A stretch of 64,000 nt of DNA from Pseudomonas sp. CCI4.2 (GTDB lineage: Bacteria > Pseudomonadota > Gammaproteobacteria > Pseudomonadales > Pseudomonadaceae): contig NZ_CP133781.1 in assembly GCF_034350045.1 (NCBI RefSeq), positions 2,076,001-2,140,000 on the forward strand. The letters are read 5' to 3'. Positions 14,772-24,331 of the stretch are shown in pieces. Under the pieces are notes generated by a model that saw nothing but the letters and a program-made list of their open reading frames with translations, ran no database searches and had not been told where the DNA came from. The translations under genes and the position numbers were made by a program. Within the stretch, counting starts at the first letter, position 1, and each line of letters begins with the position of its first letter.

Positions 14772-15422
14772 TCAGCGCGCGTTGGCTGAGCGCGCGGCCA
14801 GACGGCCACGCACCACGCCAATGATCATGGGCAGCAGGGACACAAGGATGATTGCGACGACCAACAACGACAGGTTCTTTTTGATGAACGGCACGTTGCC
14901 GAAGAAGTAGCCCAGCGTCACCAGCCCGCCGACCCAAGCGACGGTGCCCAGTACGCTGAAGAAGAAAAACCGGGGGTAGGGCATTTTGCCGACACCCGCT
15001 ACGAAAGGCGCGAAGGTGCGGATGATCGGCAGAAAGCGCGCCAGCGTGACGGTTTTGCCACCGTGGCGTTCGTAGAAATCGTGGGTTTGGTTCAGGTAAT
15101 CGCGACGGAAGATTTTCGAATTCGGATTGCTGAATAACTTTTCGCCCACCGTTCGGCCGACGATGTAGTTGGTGCTGTCGCCAAGTATTGCCGCCAGCAT
15201 CAATAAGCCCGCCAGCAGAACCGGGTCCATGCCGCCGCCCGCTGCCACTGCGCCGGCGATGAACAGCAACGAATCGCCAGGCAGAAAGGGCATGACCACC
15301 AGCCCGGTTTCGCAAAAAATCACCAAAAACAGGATCGCGTAGATCCAGGTGCCGTAGTTGGTCACGAGCATGTCGAGGTAGACATCGAGATGCAAAATAA
15401 CGTCAATCGGGTTGAATTCCAT
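14772..15422 (-). CDS. DedA-family membrane protein
   Basis: A 216-residue integral membrane protein with the DedA signature: [34 protein letters not shown], then [30 protein letters not shown] with the conserved Arg. Several membrane spans follow. DedA proteins act in lipid (undecaprenyl-phosphate or phospholipid) flipping and envelope homeostasis. The ATG at 15422 has AGGT seven bases upstream; a GTG three codons earlier is an alternative. Confidence 0.93.
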   Translation of the reverse strand: MEFNPIDVILHLDVYLDMLVTNYGTWIYAILFLVIFCETGLVVMPFLPGDSLLFIAGAVAAGGGMDPVLLAGLLMLAAILGDSTNYIVGRTVGEKLFSNPNSKIFRRDYLNQTHDFYERHGGKTVTLARFLPIIRTFAPFVAGVGKMPYPRFFFFSVLGTVAWVGGLVTLGYFFGNVPFIKKNLSLLVVAIILVSLLPMIIGVVRGRLAARSANAR

Positions 15423-15635
15423 GTGCGGCACCTGTGTACATGACCCGGTCGGGGTCGCGCGCTTAAAAGGGAAGAGACTGCAAGGGCTGCATTATAGGGG
15501 GCGAGCGGGGCTTTGCCGGAACAGTTTGTCGCCGAGCGTGTCGGGATGTTTCGCCCCGCACTTGTCTTTCTAGTAGTTAACGTGTTCGCGAAGCGCCGTA
15601 ACCGAACCTCCGCATTAACCCCTTTGCTATTCCAG

Positions 15636-15800
15636 ATCTGCCGAGGTCCCTGTGGGGGGTGGCTTGCCAACGAAAGCGTAATTGCAGGCGACCCAGGTTT
15701 CAGATCGACATCAGCGGTGCGGTGACGGGCCTCTTCGCAGGCAAGCCTGCTCCCACAGAATGAACTGCGCGTGAGTCTTTCGGCGTCGAAGACGTTGCCC
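15636..15800. repeat. REPIN-containing repeat, inverted copy of 53350-53512
   Basis: The 390-bp gap between dedA and the acetyltransferase gene has no gene. It contains two inverted REP arms (TGGCTTGCC near 15660, GGCAAGCCTGCTCCCACAG at 15740-15758) and flanks down to CGGCGTCGAAGAC. The whole segment reappears, reverse-complemented and slightly diverged, at 53350-53512. Confidence 0.75.
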
Positions 15801-15811
15801 TCCTACAAGGT

Positions 15812-16270
15812 TCAATCCTCGCTGATAGGCAACACGTAGTTAACAAACTGGGTGTCGACCTTGAACCCGATGGACTCATAGGTTTTCTGCGCCACTTCGT
15901 TGTTGCTGCTGGTGAGTACCCGCATGCGCACGGCCTGGGTGTCTTTGGCCATTTTCTTCGCGACTTTCAGCAGGTGATCGGCGACTAACTGACGGCGGGC
16001 GTCTTCGGCGACGTAGATGTCGTTGAGGATCCACACGCGCTTGAGCGACAGCGATGAAAAACTCGGATAAAGCTGGCAGAAGCCGAGCACCTTTTTATCG
16101 TCGTCATCGTGCAATGCCAGGTAAATCACCGACTCTTTGCGGCGCAGGCGTTTTTCCAAAAAAGCGCGGGACGAATCGGGGTAGGACAGTTCGCCGTAGA
16201 ACTCACGGTATTTGACGAACAGCGGAGTCAACAGGTCCAGGTGCTCGAGGGTGGCTTGAATAATCCGCAT
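15812..16270 (-). CDS. GNAT-family N-acetyltransferase
   Basis: A 152-residue single-domain acetyltransferase: VLGFCQLYPSFSSLSLKRVWILNDIYV, then EDARRQLVADHLLKVAKKMA as the acetyl-CoA pyrophosphate loop (a variant of RxxGxG/A), and NEVAQKTYESIGFK near the end. The substrate is not predictable. The ATG at 16270 has GAGG six bases upstream; a GTG six codons earlier lies 5' of that ribosome site. Confidence 0.88.
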   Translation of the reverse strand: MRIIQATLEHLDLLTPLFVKYREFYGELSYPDSSRAFLEKRLRRKESVIYLALHDDDDKKVLGFCQLYPSFSSLSLKRVWILNDIYVAEDARRQLVADHLLKVAKKMAKDTQAVRMRVLTSSNNEVAQKTYESIGFKVDTQFVNYVLPISED

Positions 16271-16375
16271 ATTGGGCCTCAACTTCACTGCAATGAGAGG
16301 GATGGCATGTCAACGGGCTGGGCCAGTCGGTTTCGATGCTGCCTAAAGCTTTTAGAAAGCGCAATCCAATGGTGT

Positions 16376-17209
16376 TCAGTCGTTAGGTTTCGCCAGCAGG
16401 AAGTTGCCTTTTGAGGGTGCCGAAGGGTCTGATTCCAACGTATGAAGCTGCGCCTCGTCCTTCAGGCTGACCCCGGACAGTTGCCGTCGACAGGCTTCAC
16501 GCATCAAATAAAGCAAACGATGGGCTGCCAAGCCGTAACTCAACCCTTCCAGGCGCACGTTGGAAATGCAATTGCGGGCCGCGTCGGTCAGGCCGACTTT
16601 AGGGCCGTAGGTGAAATACAGGCCCAGGCTGTCGGGAGAGCTGAGGCCGGGGCGTTCACCAATCAGGATAACCACCATTTTTGCGCTGAGCAGTTCACCG
16701 ATTTCATCGGCCACGGCCACTCGGCCTTGCTCCACCAATATCACCGGAGACAGCGACCAGCCTTCGGCGGCAGTTTGTTCTTCCATCCGCTGCAAAAACG
16801 GCAGCGTGTGTCGATGCACGGCCAAGGATGACAAACCATCGGCCACCACAATCGCCACATCGACCCCACCGCGATGAGCTGTCGCGTAATCGCGCAGTTG
16901 CTGGGCAGACGCATCGTCCAGGCGACGGCCCAAGTCCGGGCGCTGCAAATAACTATTCCGATCAGTCGCGGCGCTGTGCAGCAGCAGTGTTTCGCGGCCA
17001 CGTTCGGCCAGTTGCGCACTAAGCCCTGACTGATCAAACGGCAAATGCACCGCGTCCCGGGCCTGGGCGTGGGCGTATTGGAAATCCAGCTGCGCGCTGG
17101 TGGGTATGCTGGTGCCGGTGCGGCCAAGGGCGATTCGGGCCGGGGTCAGGCGGCGCAACTCCAACCATGGATTCTGGCTGTCGTTGGGCAAAACAGGTTT
17201 CTCAGCCAT
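16376..17209 (-). CDS. eutC: Ethanolamine ammonia-lyase, small subunit
   Basis: The light subunit of the adenosylcobalamin-dependent lyase that converts ethanolamine to acetaldehyde and ammonia. The 277-residue product carries [17 protein letters not shown] at the start, [29 protein letters not shown] and [23 protein letters not shown], all characteristic of EutC and involved in cobalamin binding. It begins 12 bp after the eutB stop on the same strand. Confidence 0.96.
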   Translation of the reverse strand: MAEKPVLPNDSQNPWLELRRLTPARIALGRTGTSIPTSAQLDFQYAHAQARDAVHLPFDQSGLSAQLAERGRETLLLHSAATDRNSYLQRPDLGRRLDDASAQQLRDYATAHRGGVDVAIVVADGLSSLAVHRHTLPFLQRMEEQTAAEGWSLSPVILVEQGRVAVADEIGELLSAKMVVILIGERPGLSSPDSLGLYFTYGPKVGLTDAARNCISNVRLEGLSYGLAAHRLLYLMREACRRQLSGVSLKDEAQLHTLESDPSAPSKGNFLLAKPND

Positions 17210-17221
17210 GGGTCAGTTCAC

Positions 17222-18616
17222 TCATCCAAGGTGCGCCAGCGCGTGGCGAAAGGCGGGCGGCAGGCTGTCACCGAAGCGCACGCGGCCATCGGCTTGGGTG
17301 AAGATGCCCATTTTCGCCAGCCAGGCCTCGTATTCCGGGGCGGGGCGCAGGCCGAGGGTCTGCCGCGCATACAACGCATCGTGAAACGAGGTGGTTTGGT
17401 AGTTGAGCATGATGTCGTCGGAGCCCGGAATGCCCATGATGAAGTTGATCCCGGCCACGCCCAGCAGTGTCAGCAACGTGTCCATGTCGTCTTGATCGGC
17501 TTCGGCATGGTTGGTGTAACAAATGTCGCAACCCATGGGCACGCCCAGCAGCTTGCCGCAGAAGTGATCTTCCAGCCCCGCGCGGATGATCTGTTTGCCG
17601 TTGTACAAATATTCCGGGCCGATGAAGCCGACCACGGTGTTGACCAAAAACGGGTTGAAATGGCGGGCCACGGCGTAGGCGCGGGTTTCGCAGGTTTGCT
17701 GATCAACTCCGTGGTGGGCGTTGGCCGACAGCGCGCTGCCTTGGCCGGTCTCGAAATACATCAGGTTTTGCCCGAGGGTGCCGCGATTCAGGCTCAGCCC
17801 GGCTTCGTAGCCCTCTTGCAGGACATTCAGATTGATCCCGAAACTGGCGTTGGCTGCTTCGGTGCCGGTGATGGATTGAAACACCAGGTCCAGAGGGACG
17901 CCGCGATTGATCACTTCAATCGCGGTGGTGACGTGGGTTAACACGCAGGCTTGGGTCGGAATTTCATAGCGCTGGATGATCGCGTCGAGCATTTCCAGCA
18001 GCGCAATGATCGACGGCGTGCTGTCGGTGGCCGGGTTGATGCCGATCATGGCGTCGCCGTTGCCGTAGAGCAGACCATCAAGAATGCTGGCCGCGATTCC
18101 GGCAGGTTCGTCGGTGGGGTGATTGGGTTGCAGCCGGGTCGATAAGCGCCCGCGCAAGCCCATGGTGCCGCGAAAACGGGTGATTACTCGGATCTTCTGT
18201 GCCACCAGCACCAAGTCTTGCACGCGCATGATTTTCGACACGGCAGCGGCCATTTCCGGGGTCAGGCCAGGGGCGAGGGCGCGCAGGCTGTCTTCGTTGG
18301 CGTGATCGCTGAGCAACCAGTCGCGAAAGCCGCCGACGGTCAGGTGGCTGACGGCGGTAAACGCTAATTTGTCGTGGGTGTCGATGATCAGTCGGGTGAC
18401 TTCATCGTCTTCGTAAGGAATCAGCGCTTCTTCAAGAAAATGCTTGAGCGGGGTGTCGGCCAGCGCCATCTGCGCGGCCACTCGCTCGCCGTCGTTGAGC
18501 GCCGCGATGCCTGCCAGAAAATCCCCCGAACGTGCCGGGCTGGCCTTGGCCATCAGCTCTTTGAGATCTTCAAAACGGTAGGTTTGGGCGCCGACGGTAT
18601 GGGCAAACGCAGCCAT
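17222..18616 (-). CDS. eutB: Ethanolamine ammonia-lyase, large subunit
   Basis: The catalytic TIM-barrel subunit of ethanolamine ammonia-lyase, 464 residues. Visible landmarks are LMAKASPARSGDFLAGIAA, RFRGTMGLRGRLSTRLQPNH, GLLYGNGDAMIGINPATDS and FETGQGSALSANAHHGVDQQ. The ATG at 18616 follows GGAGGA. It is co-transcribed with eutC and probably with the permease upstream. No carboxysome-like shell genes are nearby, so acetaldehyde must be oxidised in the cytosol. Confidence 0.97.
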   Translation of the reverse strand: MAAFAHTVGAQTYRFEDLKELMAKASPARSGDFLAGIAALNDGERVAAQMALADTPLKHFLEEALIPYEDDEVTRLIIDTHDKLAFTAVSHLTVGGFRDWLLSDHANEDSLRALAPGLTPEMAAAVSKIMRVQDLVLVAQKIRVITRFRGTMGLRGRLSTRLQPNHPTDEPAGIAASILDGLLYGNGDAMIGINPATDSTPSIIALLEMLDAIIQRYEIPTQACVLTHVTTAIEVINRGVPLDLVFQSITGTEAANASFGINLNVLQEGYEAGLSLNRGTLGQNLMYFETGQGSALSANAHHGVDQQTCETRAYAVARHFNPFLVNTVVGFIGPEYLYNGKQIIRAGLEDHFCGKLLGVPMGCDICYTNHAEADQDDMDTLLTLLGVAGINFIMGIPGSDDIMLNYQTTSFHDALYARQTLGLRPAPEYEAWLAKMGIFTQADGRVRFGDSLPPAFRHALAHLG

Positions 18617-18711
18617 GGACGGAGTCCTCCTGTGGTTCTACCAGCGCGCGAGGCGGCGGGCCTGCACTTGAATGGGGCCTGTGCCGGGCGCGGGCCCGGC
18701 ACAGGTGCAAC

Positions 18712-20082
18712 TTAGACTCCTGTCAGCATAGCGTCCGCTGGCGCATCGGAGCGTTGTTTTGCCGTCAGTTGGAAGTAGATGAAGCCCACCACCATGAAGC
18801 CGAGGAAGATTAAACCGATCACGGCGTTAAACCACGCCATCGCCACCAGGCACACTAACGCCAGGAACAGCGCGATGCCAGGCACAATTGGGTAGCCCGG
18901 CGCCCGGAAGGTACGCTCTAGCAAGGGTTCGGTTTTGCGTAGTTTGAACAGGCTGAGCATGCTGATGATGTACATCACGATGGCGCCAAACACCGACATG
19001 GTGATCATCGCGGCTGTCAGGGTCATGCCTTGCAAATTAACCAGGCCGTCGCTGTAGATCGCGGCGATGCCGATCACGCCGCCCGCCAGAATGGCCCGGT
19101 GCGGCGTCTGGAACCGCGAAAGTTTAGCCAGGCCTTTTGGCAGGTACCCGGCACGTGCCAAGGCGAAGAACTGCCGCGAGTAACCGAGGATGATCCCGTG
19201 GAAACTTGCCACCAAGCCGAACAGACCGATCCATACCAGCATGTGCATCCAGCTAGAGTTGGAGCCGACCACGGCTTTCATCGCCTGCGGCAACGGATCG
19301 TTGATGTTCGACAGCTGGCGCCAATCCCCCACACCGCCGGCCAAGACCATGACGCCAATTGCCAGGAACACCAAGGTCAAGATGCCGCTGACGTAAGCCT
19401 TGGGAATCGTGCGCTTGGGGTCTTTGGCTTCTTCGGCGGCCATGGCGGCGCCTTCGATGGCGAGGAAGAACCAGATGGCGAAGGGGATGGCAGCGAAGAT
19501 GCCTGGCACTGAGGCAATGCTGAAGGTGTCAGCGCCTGACCAACCGTTGAGGGCAAAGTTACTGAAGCTGAAACCGGGCATGACCACGCCCATGAACACC
19601 AGCAGTTCAAGAACGGCCAATACAGTTACCACCAATTCAAAGGTGGCAGCGATGCTGACGCCCAAGATATTGAGGCCCATGAAGATGATGTACGCGCCGA
19701 CGGCCGCGTGTCTCGGGTCCAGTTCTGGAAACTGCACATTTAAGTAAGCACCAATGGCCATGGCGATGGCCGGAGGCGCAAAGACGAATTCAATCAAGGT
19801 AGCAATGCCGGCGATCAATCCGGCCTTTTCACCAAAGGCTCGACGGCTGTAAGCAAACGGGCCGCCAGCATGAGGAATCGCGGTGGTGAGTTCGGTAAAG
19901 CTAAAAATGAAACAGGTGTACATCGTCGCGACAATCAACGTGGTGATTAAAAAACCCAGCGTCCCTGCCGCACCCCAACCGTAACTCCAGCCGAAATACT
20001 CGCCGGAAATGACCAATCCTACTGCGATGCCCCATAAGTGCAGGGTACCCAGTGTTGGTTTGAGCGTTGTCGTAGTAGTCAT
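18712..20082 (-). CDS. eat: Ethanolamine permease (APC superfamily)
   Basis: A 456-residue amino acid/polyamine/organocation transporter with about twelve hydrophobic segments. GISGEYFGWSYGW-like text near the N-terminus (VISGEYFGWSYGWGAAGT) and AIPHAGGPFAYSRRAFG are typical of ethanolamine permeases. The context (eutBC downstream, aldehyde dehydrogenase upstream) fixes the substrate better than the sequence does. The ATG at 20082 has GAGGA upstream; an in-frame ATG six codons before it precedes this site. Confidence 0.93.
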   Translation of the reverse strand: MTTTTTLKPTLGTLHLWGIAVGLVISGEYFGWSYGWGAAGTLGFLITTLIVATMYTCFIFSFTELTTAIPHAGGPFAYSRRAFGEKAGLIAGIATLIEFVFAPPAIAMAIGAYLNVQFPELDPRHAAVGAYIIFMGLNILGVSIAATFELVVTVLAVLELLVFMGVVMPGFSFSNFALNGWSGADTFSIASVPGIFAAIPFAIWFFLAIEGAAMAAEEAKDPKRTIPKAYVSGILTLVFLAIGVMVLAGGVGDWRQLSNINDPLPQAMKAVVGSNSSWMHMLVWIGLFGLVASFHGIILGYSRQFFALARAGYLPKGLAKLSRFQTPHRAILAGGVIGIAAIYSDGLVNLQGMTLTAAMITMSVFGAIVMYIISMLSLFKLRKTEPLLERTFRAPGYPIVPGIALFLALVCLVAMAWFNAVIGLIFLGFMVVGFIYFQLTAKQRSDAPADAMLTGV

Positions 20083-20157
20083 AAGTCCTCGCGCGGGCAT
20101 TGATGGTTTCGTGAACTTTCAATTACGAGTACTGCTGCTCGATGATTAAACGCATGC

Positions 20158-20201
20158 AACCCCCGCGCCAGTTGCGAACTAGCCGCAACTGACCGGGGGT
20201 T
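20158..20201. terminator. Two-part hairpin between the aldehyde dehydrogenase and permease genes
   Basis: AACCCCCG pairs with CGGGGGTT, and inside it AGTTGCG pairs with CGCAACT around a 7-nt loop. The gap is 144 bp and no strong U tract follows. It may be a partial terminator or processing signal that sets different levels for the two parts of the operon. Confidence 0.5.
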
Positions 20202-20226
20202 ATGAGCAAGCGTTTAAAGTGCGGGC

Positions 20227-21747
20227 TTAGAAAAAGCCCAGCGGATTAGTGTCGTAGCTCACCAACAGGTTTTTAGTCTGTTGATAATGCTCAAGTGCAA
20301 CTTTGTGGGTTTCCCGGCCTACACCGGACTTCTTGTAACCACCGAACGCAGCGTGTGCTGGGTAAAGGTGATAGCAGTTGGTCCACACACGACCGGCTTT
20401 CAGTGCCCGGCCAACGCGATAAGCGCGGTTGATGTCGCGGGTCCACAGGCCAGCGCCGAGGCCGAACTGGGTGTCGTTGGCGATGGCGATGGCTTCGGCT
20501 TCATCTTTGAACGTGGTGATGCTGACCACTGGCCCGAAGATCTCTTCCTGGAAGACCCGCATCTTGTTGTTGCCTTTAAGCAGCGTTGGCTGGATGTAGT
20601 AACCGCCGGCCATGTCGCCTTCGAGTTTTTCGACGCTGCCGCCGGTCAACAGCTCAGCGCCTTCGCCTTTGGCGATTTCCAGGTACGAGAGAATCTTGTC
20701 GAATTGCTGTTCTGAAGCCTGAGCGCCGACCATGCAGTCGGTGTCCAGCGGGTCGCCGCGTTTGATTTGCTCGACCTTTTTCAGTACGGCCTTGATGAAC
20801 TCAGGGTAGATCGACTCTTGCACCAGCGCTCGCGATGGGCAGGTGCAGACTTCGCCTTGGTTGAAGAACGCCAGCACCATGCCTTCAGCGGCTTTGTCGA
20901 TGAACTCCGGCTCGGCTTGCATGATGTCTTCGAAGAAGATGTTAGGCGATTTGCCGCCCAGCTCCACGGTGGACGGAATAATGTTTTCCGCTGCCAGTTT
21001 CATGATGTGCGAGCCAACCGGCGTCGAACCGGTGAAGGCGATTTTAGCGATGCGCTTACTGCTTGCCAGTGCTTCGCCGGCTTCGCGACCGTAACCCTGA
21101 ACGATGTTCAGCACGCCTGGTGGCAGCAAGTCGCCGATCAACTCCATCAGTACGCTAATGCCCAGCGGAGTTTGCTCGGCCGGTTTCATCACGATGCAGT
21201 TACCGGCAGCCAAGGCCGGTGCGAGCTTCCAGGCGGCCATCAACAATGGGAAGTTCCACGGAATGATTTGGCCAACCACGCCCAGGGGTTCATGGATGTG
21301 ATAAGCCACGGTGTTGCCGTCGATTTCTGCTGCGCTGCCTTCTTGTGCGCGCAAGCAACCCGCGAAGTAGCGGAAGTGATCGACAGCCAGCGGGATGTCA
21401 GCGTTCAGAGTTTCACGAACCGCTTTGCCGTTGTCCCAGGTTTCGGTAACGGCCAGCAGTTCCAGATTTTGCTCGATACGGTCAGCGATTTTCAGCAGCA
21501 CCAGCGAGCGAGCCTGGACCGAGGTTTTGCCCCATGCATCAGCAGCGGCATGCGCGGCGTCCAGTGCTTTGTCTACGTCTTCGGCAGTGGACCGTGGGAA
21601 TTCAGCAATCAGTTTGCCGTTGACCGGCGAGATGTTTTCGAAATATTGGCCTTTGACCGGCGGCACGAATTCGCCACCGATGAAGTTGCCGTAACGGCTT
21701 TTGAAGGAAACGATAGAACCTTCAGTTCCGGGATGGGCGTAACGCAT
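20227..21747 (-). CDS. Aldehyde dehydrogenase (acetaldehyde, ExaC/AldB-like)
   Basis: A 506-residue NAD(P)-dependent aldehyde dehydrogenase. It has the catalytic Glu in [14 protein letters not shown], the nucleophilic Cys in [17 protein letters not shown], and the cofactor loop [12 protein letters not shown]. In this setting it oxidises the acetaldehyde made by EutBC to acetate. The ATG at 21747 begins [11 protein letters not shown], the usual start of this subfamily, with GGAG upstream. It is divergent from the sigma54-dependent activator, which probably controls it. Confidence 0.94.
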   Translation of the reverse strand: MRYAHPGTEGSIVSFKSRYGNFIGGEFVPPVKGQYFENISPVNGKLIAEFPRSTAEDVDKALDAAHAAADAWGKTSVQARSLVLLKIADRIEQNLELLAVTETWDNGKAVRETLNADIPLAVDHFRYFAGCLRAQEGSAAEIDGNTVAYHIHEPLGVVGQIIPWNFPLLMAAWKLAPALAAGNCIVMKPAEQTPLGISVLMELIGDLLPPGVLNIVQGYGREAGEALASSKRIAKIAFTGSTPVGSHIMKLAAENIIPSTVELGGKSPNIFFEDIMQAEPEFIDKAAEGMVLAFFNQGEVCTCPSRALVQESIYPEFIKAVLKKVEQIKRGDPLDTDCMVGAQASEQQFDKILSYLEIAKGEGAELLTGGSVEKLEGDMAGGYYIQPTLLKGNNKMRVFQEEIFGPVVSITTFKDEAEAIAIANDTQFGLGAGLWTRDINRAYRVGRALKAGRVWTNCYHLYPAHAAFGGYKKSGVGRETHKVALEHYQQTKNLLVSYDTNPLGFF

Positions 21748-22038
21748 GATGAATGTCTCCTGGCTTTTGTTTTTTAGGGAGGTTTGCACTATAGCCGCGC
21801 TTTGGCGCTTGGATAAAGCGTAGAGCAAAGGTCGGGCCAGCGCCTTGTAGCGCACGGTTTATAAGGGTTTTGCTCGTACAGCTCGTGGTCAAATAGCTTT
21901 TTTGTTTCATCGGCGGCACGGACTGCGTGACATTTTGTACCGTTACCGGTACAGCTTTTCGGCGGATGGGCGGGCTACGTTGCAAAGCAGGTTGTCGAGG
22001 AGGATGCTGGCAGCAACTCCACTGGAGAATAATAAAAA

Positions 22039-23943
22039 GTGCAAAGCGACCATTTGACACGCCATGCCCAACAAGTTCTCACGTTCGCCCAAGGCAAAAC
22101 CCATCTGCGAGGACCCGGTAGCGATCCATCGATCGCCCGCTCCTGGCTGCGTTGCCTTGAGGAACACCATCTCGATCCCGCGCTGACCATCGCGCCGACG
22201 GTGCTTGAACATGGGCGACTGCTGGAGCGCCGCGAGCGGATGCAGCAGGTGCTGAGCCTGGCCGGTGGCGAAATGAACAGCCTGCACCAGCAGCTGTCGG
22301 GCGCCGGGCACGCGGTGCTGCTCACCGACTCCCGTGGGATCATCCTTAACTGCGTGACCGCGCCCACTGAGCACACTATTTTCGAACGCGCCGGGCTTTG
22401 GCTCGGAGCGGACTGGAGCGAAGAGTGCGAAGGCACTAATGGCATCGGCACCTGCCTGGTCGAGCGTCAGTCGTTAACTATTCATCAAGAAGAACATTTT
22501 CGTGGTCGTCATACCGGGCTGACCTGCTCGGCGAGCCCGGTGTTCGATCCGCATGGCGATTTGCTCGCGGTGCTAGATGTGTCGTCGGCGCGGCATGACG
22601 TGTCTCGGCAGAGCCAATTTCACACCATGGCGCTGGTGAATCTGTCAGCCAAGGTCATCGAGCGCAGCTTCTTCTTGCACCATTGTGATGATCAATGGCT
22701 GCTGCGCTTTCATCTTCAAGCAGCGTCGGTCGGTTTGTTTAGCGAAGGGCTAATGGCATTTGACGGCGAAGGCCGTGTCAGCGCGGTTAATCAGAGCGCC
22801 CTGAACCTGCTGGGCTATGGTCGCGGCAACTTGCTAGGCCAATCGGTTAACGCCTTGTTTGAGTGTTCGCTGGATGAATTGCTCGTCCGCGCCAGCACCC
22901 AGCCCACTGCCACCTGGCCGCTGCGCACCCGCGACGGCCGGCGTTTGTTTGCCTTGTTGCGCGGGCAGCCACGCAGCGTGCCGCAAGCGCTACCGGCCCC
23001 AACGCCGGCTTCCCCTGCTCGCTTAAGCGGTATCTGCTTGGGTGATCCCGCCTTACAAAATGATTTTCGTCGGGCGTTGCGGGTCTTTGAGCGTGACGTG
23101 CCGTTGCTGGTCAATGGTGAAACCGGCTCGGGTAAAGAAGCCTTTGCCAAGGCCGTGCATCAAGCGAGCTTGCGCAGCGACAAACCGTTCGTGGCCCTCA
23201 ACTGTGCCGCGATCCCTGAAAGCCTGATTGAAAGTGAACTGTTCGGCTACCGTGGCGGCAGTTTTACCGGTGCGCGCAAAGAAGGCATGCGCGGCAAGCT
23301 GCAACAGGCCGACGGCGGTACGTTGTTTCTCGACGAAATCGGCGACATGCCGTTGGCGCTGCAAACCCGTCTATTAAGGGTGCTGGAAGATCGTTTGGTC
23401 GTACCGCTCGGCGGCGAACCGCATGCGGTGGATGTCAGGGTTATTAGCGCGACTCACCGTAATCTGCTGGAGCGGGTCGCCGACGGCAGTTTTCGCGAAG
23501 ATTTGTATTACCGCCTGAATGGTTTGGAAGTCGCCTTGCCGCCGCTGCGTGAGCGAAGTGATAAATCGCAGTTGCTGGATTTTCTACTGGAAGAAGAGGC
23601 GGGCGGTCAGGAGGTTGTTCTCGACGAGTCGGCCCGTCGCGCGCTGCTAAATTACGCCTGGCCGGGGAATGTTCGGCAACTGCGCACAGTGCTGCGGACC
23701 GTGGTCGCGCTGTGCGATGAGCAACATATTGGCCTGGATGAGCTGCCCATCGCCATCCGACAACAGGTTGTGGCGCCAGCGCTGACATTGGTCAGCGAGC
23801 ACCCGTTGGATGACGCTGAACGCATCGCGCTGCTGGCCGTGCTGGAAGAGCAGCGCTGGCACATGACCCACAGCGCCGAACAATTAGGCGTCAGCCGCAA
23901 TACCTTGTATCGCAAACTCCGTAAACACGGGATCGAGCGTTAG
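22039..23943 (+). CDS. Sigma54-dependent activator of ethanolamine catabolism (AcoR-like)
   Basis: A 634-residue enhancer-binding protein with an N-terminal GAF-type sensor (about 60-200) and a PAS-like region (about 215-310). A central AAA+ domain follows, with Walker A GETGSGKEAFAKAVH, the sigma54-contact loop as RGGSFTGARKEG (GSFTGA in place of GAFTGA), Walker B GGTLFLDEIGDMP and the arginine finger region. A Fis-type helix-turn-helix closes it (SAEQLGVSRNTLYRKLRKHG). The start is GTG at 22039 with GGAG 13 bases upstream, so the start is less certain. It is divergent from the aldehyde dehydrogenase gene. Confidence 0.93.
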   Translation: MQSDHLTRHAQQVLTFAQGKTHLRGPGSDPSIARSWLRCLEEHHLDPALTIAPTVLEHGRLLERRERMQQVLSLAGGEMNSLHQQLSGAGHAVLLTDSRGIILNCVTAPTEHTIFERAGLWLGADWSEECEGTNGIGTCLVERQSLTIHQEEHFRGRHTGLTCSASPVFDPHGDLLAVLDVSSARHDVSRQSQFHTMALVNLSAKVIERSFFLHHCDDQWLLRFHLQAASVGLFSEGLMAFDGEGRVSAVNQSALNLLGYGRGNLLGQSVNALFECSLDELLVRASTQPTATWPLRTRDGRRLFALLRGQPRSVPQALPAPTPASPARLSGICLGDPALQNDFRRALRVFERDVPLLVNGETGSGKEAFAKAVHQASLRSDKPFVALNCAAIPESLIESELFGYRGGSFTGARKEGMRGKLQQADGGTLFLDEIGDMPLALQTRLLRVLEDRLVVPLGGEPHAVDVRVISATHRNLLERVADGSFREDLYYRLNGLEVALPPLRERSDKSQLLDFLLEEEAGGQEVVLDESARRALLNYAWPGNVRQLRTVLRTVVALCDEQHIGLDELPIAIRQQVVAPALTLVSEHPLDDAERIALLAVLEEQRWHMTHSAEQLGVSRNTLYRKLRKHGIER

Positions 23944-24331
23944 TCCAACGCGCTTACCACCCTCTACTCAGCGTCAGAGACGGTTTAGCCCCGAAAGTTG
24001 ATGAGGGGCGTCGGTCACTGGACAGCTGTGTAGAAAACCAACGCGGCGATTCTTCGCCGAAGGCTTCCCGAGTAAATTCGGTCCCACACATGTCGTTGTC
24101 ACAACTGGTCGGAGCGCGCTTGCCCGCGATGGGAGCGCGAAGCGGTCCCAGTTGGCGACTCAATTCCACTGAAAAATTTGAATTGCTGGTTTTACGACTG
24201 CTGCGCAGCCGATCGCGGGCAAGCGCGCTCCTACAGGGCTTGAAAGGCTGTGGGCGTCGGAGACGGGACGGCAGCCCTCGCCACACACCGCTCGCTACGC
24301 TAACCTGCGCCCATGTTTTACGAGGTTGATC
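23944..24331. other. 388-bp gap with REP elements
   Basis: No gene. It contains a single REP of the GTAAATTCGGTCCCAC type (24064-24089) and a complete REPIN (listed separately). A 477-codon frame on the minus strand that covers this gap and mpl is a shadow of mpl. Confidence 0.8.
24111..24231. repeat. REPIN with perfect 20-bp arms
   Basis: GGAGCGCGCTTGCCCGCGAT at 24111-24130 is exactly complementary to 24212-24231, 81 bp apart. Two inverted REPs in this spacing form a REPIN, the mobile unit dispersed by RAYT transposases in Pseudomonas. Confidence 0.85.

Noticed and set aside
21748..22038. Sigma54 -24/-12 promoter between the aldehyde dehydrogenase and its activator
   Set aside because: The best candidate (GGCACGGACTGC near 21915) has 8 instead of 10 bases between GG and GC and points the wrong way.
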